From Thermoanaerobaculia bacterium (lineage in GTDB: Bacteria > Acidobacteriota > Thermoanaerobaculia > Multivoradales > JAHEKO01): a DNA stretch of 64,000 nucleotides. Of the stretch, positions 1 through 6,610 are shown piece after piece; within the stretch, counting starts at the first letter, position 1; each line of letters begins with the position of its first letter. The notes beneath the pieces were generated by a model. It had not been told where the DNA came from, searched no databases, and saw nothing but the letters and a program-made list of their open reading frames with translations. The stretch lies in the NCBI GenBank assembly GCA_947259195.1, contig CAMYLC010000034.1, forward strand, positions 1 to 64,000, in the 5' to 3' direction. The position numbers were made by a program, and so were the translations under genes.

Positions 1-869
1 GTAGTGAGATCGAGCAACCAGAAATCTTGGGTAAGCCCGAATCCCCTCATGTAGACGAGTCCCGTGCCGTCGGGCAGGAAGCGCATGCGCTCGCCGGCTC
101 GGAAGATCGCGATCTCTGGTAGCTCGACCGGCTCTCCATCGGGGTTGACGGCCAATAGCGGGGAGACGATGTTGACCTGTGGGCCGCCGAACAACGTCTC
201 GCCAGTCAAGCTCTCCCAGAGTACGCATCCGAACGACCAGATGTCGCTGCGCTCATCGACGCTCTGGCCGCGCGCCTGCTCCGGGCTCATATAGGCGGCG
301 GTGCCGAGGATGATCCCCGGTTGGGTCATCTGGGCGGTCAGCGTCGGTGACATCGACGGCGCCACTGCGGGAGATCCTGTCTCCTCCTGGGCGGGGTCGA
401 GCGTTTTCGCCAGCCCGAAATCGAGGACCTTTACCTGGCCGTCGGTGCCTACCTTGATATTGGCCGGTTTCAGGTCTCGGTGGATGATCCCTGTCTGATG
501 TGCCGCCTCCAGCGCCTCGGCGATCTGCATGGCGATAGGCAGCGCCTGCCGGAGTGGTAGGGGTCCTCGCGCCACGGAATGAGTGAGATCGTCTCCCTCG
601 GCGAGCTCCATGATGAGAAGCTGCTGGCCATCAGCCTCTTCGATCTGGTGAATGCCGGCGATGTTTGGGTGGTTGAGCGAAGCCAGTACCTTGGCCTCTC
701 GCTCGAATCGAGCCAGGCGCTCGGGGTCACTGGCGACCGCTTCAGGCAGCACCTTGATCGCCACTTCGCTTCCTAGCTTGGTGTCCTCGGCGCGATAGAC
801 CTCACCCATGCCACCCTCGCCAAGCTTGGCGAGGATCTTGAAGTGAGAGAGTGTCGTGCCGATTATCAA
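1..869 (-). CDS. Ser/Thr protein kinase with propeller tail, internally truncated; runs off left edge
   Basis: Hanks-type kinase reading leftward out of the window. The only reasonable start is TTG at 869, since a stop lies at 887-885 and no ATG precedes the glycine loop. Visible motifs are the GEGGMGEV loop (about residues 18-24), the VAIK lysine (39), HRDLKPAN (130-137), DFG (150-152), the MSPEQARG segment and SDIWSFGCV. After LTGE (about 221-224) the kinase fold stops and the sequence becomes a TolB/WD40-like beta-propeller ending (FLPDGTGLVYM, then QDFWLLDL). Related proteins have the rest of the C-lobe (subdomains X-XI), a membrane segment and most of a propeller between these parts, so about 300 or more residues seem to be missing in frame. 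Phosphotransfer chemistry residues are intact, but the C-lobe is not, so activity is doubtful. Confidence 0.85.
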   Translation of the reverse strand, partial: MIIGTTLSHFKILAKLGEGGMGEVYRAEDTKLGSEVAIKVLPEAVASDPERLARFEREAKVLASLNHPNIAGIHQIEEADGQQLLIMELAEGDDLTHSVARGPLPLRQALPIAMQIAEALEAAHQTGIIHRDLKPANIKVGTDGQVKVLDFGLAKTLDPAQEETGSPAVAPSMSPTLTAQMTQPGIILGTAAYMSPEQARGQSVDERSDIWSFGCVLWESLTGETLFGGPQVNIVSPLLAVNPDGEPVELPEIAIFRAGERMRFLPDGTGLVYMRGFGLTQDFWLLDLT

Positions 870-1087
870 TCGGTCCGGCCCTGGTCAACCTGGTCGAGAA
901 GGTCGCCTCATTCTGCAGGGTATGGTCCACTTGGCCGCAACAGACCACTACTCTCAGCGTCGACTACGACAGTCGCCGCCGCCAGCGAAGCTCCTCACCG
1001 ATTGCGTTGCGGTGATGATGCGCAGGTTGCCCGCTGGTGTCGAAGGCACCGAAGGCCTGGCGGCGGAAGCCCGTTGGACAAGCGATC

Positions 1088-1122
1088 TTGACATGTCCAA
1101 GTGGCATATTTATTATGGACAT
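1088..1122 (+). promoter_or_regulatory. Promoter and operator of toxin-antitoxin locus 1
   Basis: Consensus -35 TTGACA (1088-1093), 17-base spacer and -10 TATTAT (1111-1116). The ATG at 1124 lies 7 bases after the -10 box, so the mRNA would begin at or next to the start codon. A 7-base inverted repeat, ATGTCCA (1093-1099) and TGGACAT (1116-1122), brackets the spacer and -10 box, as expected for an autorepressor site. A second small palindrome, GACATGTC (1090-1097), overlaps the -35 box. Confidence 0.7.
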
Positions 1123-1123
1123 C

Positions 1124-1402
1124 ATGAGCCAATGGTTGACAGGTGAAGCCAAACAGCAGTTTTCCGAGGTTCTTCGGCAGAGTGAGAACGAGCCGCAGCA
1201 GATCTTCCGGCGAAACCGTTTGGTAGCTGCGGTCATTTCCGCGGCGACCTTCGAGGAGTTCGAGCGTTGGAGAGAGCTCAGGCAGCGACGTACTCTCGGA
1301 GAGGCTTTCGACGAAGTTCGGGAGCTGTGTGTTCGCTACGACTACCAGTTCAACACCGGGGACCGGATCGACCGCGAAGCCTGGGAGGATGAGTCAACCT
1401 GA
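1124..1402 (+). CDS. Phd/YefM-type antitoxin (92 aa)
   Basis: Small protein starting MSQWL, with a Phd/YefM-like N-terminal half (SEVLRQSENEPQQIFRRN, then VAAVISAATFEEFER), the usual DNA-binding and dimerisation part, and a hydrophilic C-terminal tail that would wrap the toxin. The ATG at 1124 is chosen because it sits 7 bases after a near-perfect -10 box; an ATG at 1115 lies inside that box and the open frame before it would be upstream of transcription. It overlaps the PIN toxin by one base (TGATG), so the two are translationally coupled. By family knowledge it neutralises the toxin and represses its own promoter. Confidence 0.8.
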   Translation: MSQWLTGEAKQQFSEVLRQSENEPQQIFRRNRLVAAVISAATFEEFERWRELRQRRTLGEAFDEVRELCVRYDYQFNTGDRIDREAWEDEST

Positions 1403-1797
1403 TGTTGGTGGACACGAATGTCCTCAGCGAGCTGGTGCGGCCGTCGCCGGATCCAGGGGTGCTGCGATGGGCGCGTGGCGCCTCATTACCTCTCTCGCTC
1501 AGCGTGGTGACTCTGGAAGAAGTGAGCTACGGACTTGCCTGGCGACCCAATCCTGAGATCCATGCATGGTTCGAGACCTTTCTGAGCGAGAGTTGCACTA
1601 TTCTGCCAGTAGGTGCTGTGATCGCCAGGCGAGCGGGTGAATTGCGGGGTACCTTCCGAGGCGGCAGCCGGCAGCGTACGCAGGCCGATATGCTGATCGC
1701 GGCGACTGCACAGGTCTATCAGCTTCCGTTGGTCACACGAAATGCACGGGACTTCGACGGCTGCGGGATCCATGTGGTCAATCCGTTCGAAGAATAG
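1402..1797 (+). CDS. VapC-type PIN-domain ribonuclease toxin (131 aa)
   Basis: Full-length PIN domain. Acidic catalytic residues are visible: D4 in LVDTNVLSE, a Glu in VTLEEVSYG, Asp in TQADMLIAATA and Asp in VTRNARDFDG, the quartet that binds Mg/Mn for RNA cleavage. It ends with the HVVNPFEE tail typical of VapC. The start overlaps the antitoxin stop by one base. Phd-type antitoxin with a PIN toxin is a common pairing. The RNA target cannot be told from sequence. Confidence 0.9.
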   Translation: MLVDTNVLSELVRPSPDPGVLRWARGASLPLSLSVVTLEEVSYGLAWRPNPEIHAWFETFLSESCTILPVGAVIARRAGELRGTFRGGSRQRTQADMLIAATAQVYQLPLVTRNARDFDGCGIHVVNPFEE

Positions 1798-1907
1798 GCC
1801 CGATCACTGCCTAGGCAACCTTGGGTCGCCGATCCCGTAGAGAAGGACATATCCAACAACACAGGGCCCTCCGCGCCCCACCTTCGAGACTTGATAGGAG
1901 ATCCTCG

Positions 1908-3059
1908 ATGCGTCCTTCGTTTTCACTCCGTTTCGCCTTTGCCCTTTTCCTCCTGGTGGCGTGTTCCGGGGCCCTGGTGGCTCAGGGTCTGACGACTCCA
2001 CCGGGTGGAGCCAATCAGCGCTCGGTGGTCACCCAGTACCTGGGGATGGTCTCCGTGACCATCGACTACAACGCCCCGGATGTCACCAGTCCTGCTGGCG
2101 AAGACCGGACAGGCAAGATCTGGGGCCAGCTGGTCCCCTGGGGCATCGCGCCTAATCCCTTCTACCCGGGCTTCGGAACCGCGGAGAACATGCCGTGGCG
2201 GGCCGGAGCCAACCAAAACACCACGATCACCTTCTCCCATGATGTCGAGATCGAGGGTCAGTCCCTCGCGGCCGGCACCTACGCCCTGTTCATGTCCCCG
2301 GGAGAGACCGAATGGACGATCATCTTCAATAAGAACAGCTCCGCCTGGGGCAGCTTCTTCTATGAGCCGAGCCTCGATGCCTTGAAGGTCCAGGTGCAGC
2401 CCGAGAAGACGGATTTCTTCCGGGAATGGTTGACCTACGAGTTTGACGATCGCCAGCTCGATAAAGCCCAGGCCGTGCTGCACTGGGAGAACCTTCGAGT
2501 TCCTTTCCGGATTTCAGTGCCGGACCTCACGGAGCTCTACCACGACACCATGACGATGGAGCTCACCGGTGCCGCTGGCTTCAACTTCCAGAATTGGATT
2601 CAGGCTTCGCAGTGGGCTGCTCAGCAGGACGCCTACCACGAGGATGCGATTCGCTGGGCAGACGCCGCCATCACGGCCAACACTTCCTTCCAGACGATCT
2701 CGAACAAAGCCCAGATCCTCAATCAGATCGGGCAAAGCGACGAGGCAATGGAAACCCTGGATCAGGCTATGGAGCATCCGACTGCGACGGTTGTCGGGAT
2801 CCACATGGCTGCCCGCGGTATGCAGGCACAGGGGAAGTTGGAGGACGCCAACGTGGTCTTCCGCAAGAACTACGAGTTGAACCCGGGTGAATGGCCTGTC
2901 GATTTCGGGATGGCCCGTGTCTACGCCCAGGAAGGCGACTTCGAGAAGGCTCTGGAGCACGCCGAAATCGCCTTGGGGAGAGCCCCGGAAGGTCCCCAAA
3001 AGCAGAACCTGGAGACCCAGATCGAGCGCCTCAAGAAGGGCGAGAACATCAACCCTTGA
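1908..3059 (+). CDS. DUF2911 secreted protein with TPR tail (383 aa)
   Basis: Start at ATG 1908 is set by AGGAG at 1896-1900; the open frame extends further upstream without a ribosome site. Residues 1-26 form a signal peptide (FALFLLVACSG core, ending near LVAQ). Residues about 35-190 match DUF2911: VTIDYNAPDV, IWGQLVPWG, WRAGANQNTTITFS, LAAGTYALFMSPGETEW and IIFNKNSSAWG. The last 130 residues are helical repeats of TPR type (NFQNWIQASQWA onward, ending in EHAEIALGRAPEG). DUF2911 has no assigned reaction; the protein is probably periplasmic or extracellular. It stands alone and converges on the next gene across paired hairpins. Confidence 0.85.
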   Translation: MRPSFSLRFAFALFLLVACSGALVAQGLTTPPGGANQRSVVTQYLGMVSVTIDYNAPDVTSPAGEDRTGKIWGQLVPWGIAPNPFYPGFGTAENMPWRAGANQNTTITFSHDVEIEGQSLAAGTYALFMSPGETEWTIIFNKNSSAWGSFFYEPSLDALKVQVQPEKTDFFREWLTYEFDDRQLDKAQAVLHWENLRVPFRISVPDLTELYHDTMTMELTGAAGFNFQNWIQASQWAAQQDAYHEDAIRWADAAITANTSFQTISNKAQILNQIGQSDEAMETLDQAMEHPTATVVGIHMAARGMQAQGKLEDANVVFRKNYELNPGEWPVDFGMARVYAQEGDFEKALEHAEIALGRAPEGPQKQNLETQIERLKKGENINP

Positions 3060-3090
3060 AGTAGCCGGGACTTCGTGAGCGGCCTCTAGT

Positions 3091-3128
3091 GGCCTCACCT
3101 GAGGCCCGCTCTGTGGTCTTCCGACCAC
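3091..3128. terminator. Paired hairpins between convergent genes
   Basis: Two perfect stems lie in the 69-base gap between convergent genes: GGCCTCA (3091-3097) with TGAGGCC (3100-3106), and GTGGTC (3113-3118) with GACCAC (3123-3128) around a TTCC loop. No T-tract follows, so intrinsic termination in either direction is plausible but not certain. Confidence 0.45.
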
Positions 3129-4460
3129 CTAGCCGGCGGAGAACAGCTCCCAAGTGCCGGTGACACCTTTCAGCGCGTGGGTGCCGCGGCTGGTGAACAC
3201 CAACCCTGAGCCGGCGACCAGGTCCTTGACGGTGCGGGAGACCAGCACATCGCCCTCGTTCGCGGTGCTCATCACGCGGGCGCCGATGTGGACCGCAATG
3301 CCACCCACCTTGTCGCCAATCAGCTCACATTCGCCGGTGTGAAGCCCGGCTCGGATTTCGATTCCCAGCAACTTGACTGCGTCGCGGATTGCGAGGCCGC
3401 AGCGCACGCCCCGGGCGGGTCCGTCGAAGGTCGCAAAGAAGCCATCGCCAGCGGTATCGACCTCTCGGCCGCGATACCGCTCCAGCTGCTGGCGCACCGT
3501 GGCGTGGTGTCGCTCGAGCAGATCACCCCAAACGCGGTCTCCCAGGCGATCAGCGTGCTCCGTGGCTCCCGAGATATCGGTGAACAGGACAGTAGCCAGA
3601 ACACGGTCCTCTGCCGGGGCCTCTTTGGTTCCAGTCAGGAACTCCCGCACGGGCCCGAGAAGAGCCTCGGTGTCCCCACCATGGAAGAGGTGATCCTCAC
3701 CCGGCACCTCGACGAACCTGGCACCCTCGATGTGGTCGGCAAGATAGCGCCCGTTGTCCGGATGAACATAGATATTGCCGACTCGATGGAGCACTAGGGT
3801 CGGAACCCGGATGGTCTCGAGCACCGGCCGGAAATCCAGCTCGTAAGTGAGCGGATAAATGCTCTTGAACTGGCCAGGGCTCATCGACAGGCGTTCATAG
3901 CGGCCCCGCCACTCCACGAAGGACGGATTTCTCGCCAGATCGGGCGCGCCGCGAACAATGCCCTGCCCCGTCCCCCAGGTGGAGAGAATAAGCTCGATGA
4001 GCTGTTTGGCGATCTGGGGTGGCACGCCGCAGTGATAGTCGGGGGCCCGGCGACGCCGTGCATAGGTGTCTGCCAGCACCAGGGCCGAGGTGCGACTCGG
4101 ATGGGTCGCGGCAAAGAGCAGGGCCATCTGGCCGCCGTCCCCATGACCCAAGATTGCTGCACACTCCGAACCGACGGAATCCATCACCGTTCCCACATCG
4201 TCCATCCATTCTTCCCAGGTAGGGACGGCGCCGAGGGAAACCGGATCGGATACCCCCGTGCCCCGCTTGTCGAAACAGATCAGGCGCCCGAAGGACGCCA
4301 TGCGGTCGAGAAACCGAGCCAGAGTCGGCTCCTCCCACATGATCTCGAGATTCGTGACCCAGTCGGGAATGAAGACGATATCCGGCGGCCCGTCACCCAT
4401 GACCTGGTAGGCAACGGACTGTCCTTCCTTGTTTCTGGCGTAGTGCGTCCTGCGCTTCAT
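3129..4460 (-). CDS. Alpha/beta-hydrolase fused to class III nucleotide cyclase domain (443 aa)
   Basis: Start at ATG 4460 is preceded by GGAG 9 bases upstream and gives MKRRTHYARN, which matches how this family begins. Residues about 1-270 form an alpha/beta-hydrolase fold (FIPDWVTNLE, FDKRGTGVSDP, FAATHPSRTSALVL). The nucleophile elbow reads GHGDGG, so the usual Ser is Gly. Residues about 280-443 form a class III adenylate/guanylate cyclase domain: metal-binding Asp in LFTDISG and in DTAGDGFFATFD, and HIGARV for the transition-state region. By family knowledge the protein makes a cyclic nucleotide, and the hydrolase fold probably acts as a sensor. Substrate choice (ATP or GTP) is uncertain. 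Confidence 0.85.
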   Translation of the reverse strand: MKRRTHYARNKEGQSVAYQVMGDGPPDIVFIPDWVTNLEIMWEEPTLARFLDRMASFGRLICFDKRGTGVSDPVSLGAVPTWEEWMDDVGTVMDSVGSECAAILGHGDGGQMALLFAATHPSRTSALVLADTYARRRRAPDYHCGVPPQIAKQLIELILSTWGTGQGIVRGAPDLARNPSFVEWRGRYERLSMSPGQFKSIYPLTYELDFRPVLETIRVPTLVLHRVGNIYVHPDNGRYLADHIEGARFVEVPGEDHLFHGGDTEALLGPVREFLTGTKEAPAEDRVLATVLFTDISGATEHADRLGDRVWGDLLERHHATVRQQLERYRGREVDTAGDGFFATFDGPARGVRCGLAIRDAVKLLGIEIRAGLHTGECELIGDKVGGIAVHIGARVMSTANEGDVLVSRTVKDLVAGSGLVFTSRGTHALKGVTGTWELFSAG

Positions 4461-4665
4461 CGGCCAAGTCTCCGGCGCGACAACATTCGAGGGAATCTCT
4501 GACCAGAGTATAGGGGAATGCGAACAGGTGACCATCGGCTTCGGGAAGACGGGGATCGGCACCCATTCGTCAGGTTTCTGGCCACTCGGCCCGTTCGACC
4601 AATCTGGCCCTGGCTGGATCGAGCTCCAAGAATGGAGCCCAAAAAGGGTAGAGTGTCTCCCTTTT

Positions 4666-5085
4666 TCAAGTCTCGTGAAACGGATTGACGACTCGAGTCG
4701 CTCCGTATTGCCGACCGTGCGAGAGATCCTCGCTGTATAGAACGGTCGCCTCTAGAGACTCGGCAGCCGCGACGATCGCGCCGTGCCAGTAGGAGATGCC
4801 GTATCGAAGCGAGTGCTCGATCGCCGCGAGTATGATCGCGTAGTCCGTGTAGGCAGTCGGGAAGAGTCTGTATTCCTCGAGGAGCGCCACCGCCATCTCC
4901 GGCGGGAGAGGCTTGTGGATCTTTCGCGTTACCGTGACGTAGAACTCCTGCAGTACCTGCGAAGAGATGCCGAAGTCGGCGTTTCGGATCAGGTTCAGGG
5001 CTCGTGCCTTCTTGGAGGCGTCCTCCTGCAGGGCTGAAACTGCGTAGACCAGGATGTTGGTGTCGAGAAAGCACTCAACGCTCAT
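4666..5085 (-). CDS. PIN-domain ribonuclease toxin of locus 2 (139 aa)
   Basis: PIN domain with FLDTNILVYA at the N terminus (catalytic Asp), TDYAIILAAIEHS, HGAIVAAAESLEATVLYSEDLSHG (metal-binding Asp residues) and the terminal RVVNPF motif. It overlaps the upstream antitoxin by 11 bases, so the two are co-translated. It belongs to a different PIN subgroup from the toxins at 1402 and 59125, judging by the motif wording. Confidence 0.9.
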   Translation of the reverse strand: MSVECFLDTNILVYAVSALQEDASKKARALNLIRNADFGISSQVLQEFYVTVTRKIHKPLPPEMAVALLEEYRLFPTAYTDYAIILAAIEHSLRYGISYWHGAIVAAAESLEATVLYSEDLSHGRQYGATRVVNPFHET

Positions 5086-5305
5086 GCAGCTTTTCCCGGT
5101 TCCATCCTTTCTGTCCCACTTCGGCGGTTGAATCGTGGCAGAGCTCGAGGATACGCAGGCGTGCCTGATCGGCTTGCGATTCCCTCTCTGTTAGCTCTTG
5201 TAGGAACCCTCGGATCATGGCGTTCAGAGAAGTCGAACGATCCGCCGCGATACGCCGGGCAGTGCGGAGAGTCGCTTCATCAATAGCCAGGGTGACATTC
5301 TTCAT
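5075..5305 (-). CDS. Ribbon-helix-helix antitoxin of locus 2 (76 aa)
   Basis: Short protein beginning MKNVTLAIDEATL, a beta-strand and helix start typical of ribbon-helix-helix antitoxins, followed by RSTSLNAMIRGFLQEL and a charged tail that would bind the PIN toxin. The ATG at 5305 is preferred over an in-frame GTG at 5311 because the -10 box of the promoter ends at 5312, so transcription should begin at about 5305. It probably represses its own promoter through the inverted repeat at 5308-5330. Confidence 0.8.
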   Translation of the reverse strand: MKNVTLAIDEATLRTARRIAADRSTSLNAMIRGFLQELTERESQADQARLRILELCHDSTAEVGQKGWNREKLHER

Positions 5306-5307
5306 GA

Positions 5308-5340
5308 ACACAGTATATGTGTAACTGTGTGCAATGTGAA
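5308..5340 (-). promoter_or_regulatory. Promoter and operator of toxin-antitoxin locus 2
   Basis: Read on the minus strand: -35 TTCACA (5340-5335), 17-base spacer and -10 TATACT (5317-5312), then 6 bases to the ATG at 5305. A perfect 7-base inverted repeat, ACACAGT (5308-5314) and ACTGTGT (5324-5330) on the plus strand, covers the -10 box and half the spacer. This fits a ribbon-helix-helix autorepressor site on a leaderless transcript. Confidence 0.65.
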
Positions 5341-5439
5341 GAACGACTCAAGGGTTTCTTCGGCATGACTCGTGTCGGACCAGTTCTTCCTCTCTTCTTA
5401 TAGACGGCAGTGGCAAGCTGAATCTCACCAGGACGGAGT

Positions 5440-5470
5440 TTCAAGAATAGGTTCTATCCCCCTTCTTGAA
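5440..5470. repeat. Inverted repeat upstream of the PadR gene
   Basis: TTCAAGAA (5440-5447) and TTCTTGAA (5463-5470) form perfect 8-base arms around 15 bases. It lies in the non-coding stretch between toxin-antitoxin locus 2 and the PadR promoter. It could be a protein site or a weak hairpin; no function is assigned. Confidence 0.4.
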
Positions 5471-5523
5471 GAGGACGCGTCGAGTCGGAGGGTCTCCTGC
5501 AACCTTCTGCGACCCCCGGCGTA

Positions 5524-5548
5524 TATACCTTGTGACGCAAGATATAAT
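5524..5548 (+). promoter_or_regulatory. Probable PadR operator overlapping a -10 box
   Basis: TATACCTTG (5524-5532), five bases, then CAAGATATA (5538-5546): 8 of 9 positions are symmetric. A perfect -10 box TATAAT (5543-5548) overlaps the right arm, 21 bases before the PadR start codon. No good -35 box is seen. Symmetric AT-rich sites over the promoter are usual for PadR autorepression. Confidence 0.55.
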
Positions 5549-5568
5549 GCTAAGCCAGGAATCCTGAC

Positions 5569-5937
5569 ATGAAGAAGAAGTCCATAGAGGTCAACAATCC
5601 CCTAGACAAATGGAGAGAGCAGCTCCGGCGCGGGGGCCTGGAGCTGGCCATCCTGCTTTCCGTCTCTTCGACGTCGCGGTATGGGCTGGAGATCATTCGC
5701 TATCTGCAGGAATCCACGGATCTCGTGGTCACGGAAGGGACGATCTACCCCATTCTGGGCAGGCTCACCCGAAGCGGGGTCGTTGAGGCCGAGTGGGTTT
5801 CCGATGAGACGCCTCACCCCCGCAAGTACTACCGACTGAGCCAGCGGGGCCGGAAGCACCTGGACGAGATGCTCGACCACTGGAACGCTTATCGAGGCAA
5901 GATCGACCACCTCGTGGAAACCGCAGGGAGGATCTAA
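5569..5937 (+). CDS. PadR-family transcriptional regulator (122 aa)
   Basis: Winged-helix PadR domain: RRGGLELAILLSVSSTSRYGLEIIRYLQ, then TEGTIYPILGRLTRSGVVEAEW (recognition helix and turn), then PRKYYRLSQRGRKHL (wing). Length is typical of the short PadR subfamily. AGGA lies 8 bases before the ATG. The gene is 3 bases upstream of a HAAS-type membrane protein gene, a very common pairing in which PadR represses the operon and the partner acts at the membrane. It is probably autoregulated through the inverted repeat over the -10 box. Confidence 0.93.
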   Translation: MKKKSIEVNNPLDKWREQLRRGGLELAILLSVSSTSRYGLEIIRYLQESTDLVVTEGTIYPILGRLTRSGVVEAEWVSDETPHPRKYYRLSQRGRKHLDEMLDHWNAYRGKIDHLVETAGRI

Positions 5938-5940
5938 GCC

Positions 5941-6573
5941 ATGAAGCTCAGTGAAGCCGGCGAAGCCCGAGTCCGAGGCTATCTGTTCGTACTGGGACAG
6001 TCGCTGAAGTCGTTCTTGCCCCGTGCCGTGGTCATGGACGCAGTCCAAGAGCTGGAATCACACCTTCGCGAGCGCATCGACGAAGCCGAAGCCGAGCCCG
6101 ACGAACGCACCGCTCTCGAGCAGGTGCTGCAAGAGATCGGCATGCCGCAGCGGGTGGCGCAGGCCTATTCTGCCGAGATCACGATCGAGGAAGCGATCAC
6201 TACGGGTCGGATCTTGCCGACAGCTCGGGCATTTTGGAATCTGGCCACGACCTCTCTTCTGGGCTTCTTCCCTGCCCTGGGGCTGCTACTTGGATGCATG
6301 TTGGGACTCGCATCGCTGTTGACCGCCCTGCTCAAGCCGATCTTCCCGAACAATGCCGGGATATTGGTCGTGGATGGTGTCCCCAGGGGCTTTGGAGTGT
6401 TCTCGGATATTCCCCCGGGGGGCGAGATGTCGGGCGGGTACTGGATCATCCCGATCCTGATCGCAGCGGGGCTCGCCATATTGATCATCACGCAGCGCAG
6501 CGCGACTCGCTTCCTGGTCTGGTGGCGCGCAAGGCGTGGAAGGTCCGACGAGCTATCCGGCCGGCCTACTTAG
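5941..6573 (+). CDS. HAAS-domain membrane protein, PadR partner (210 aa)
   Basis: Residues 1-85 form a cytoplasmic helical HAAS/DUF1700-like domain (LGQSLKSFLP, VQELESHLRERI, LEQVLQEIGMPQRVAQAY). Two hydrophobic segments follow: about 100-130 (FFPALGLLLGCMLGLASLL) and about 168-186 (WIIPILIAAGLAILII), with an Arg-rich C terminus. Proteins of this type are encoded next to PadR regulators; their molecular role is poorly known. Start codon follows the PadR stop by 3 bases, so the two form an operon. Confidence 0.8.
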   Translation: MKLSEAGEARVRGYLFVLGQSLKSFLPRAVVMDAVQELESHLRERIDEAEAEPDERTALEQVLQEIGMPQRVAQAYSAEITIEEAITTGRILPTARAFWNLATTSLLGFFPALGLLLGCMLGLASLLTALLKPIFPNNAGILVVDGVPRGFGVFSDIPPGGEMSGGYWIIPILIAAGLAILIITQRSATRFLVWWRARRGRSDELSGRPT

Positions 6574-6610
6574 GCGAAGTTCGCTGGTGGTGCTGACACA
6601 GCACTCCCTG

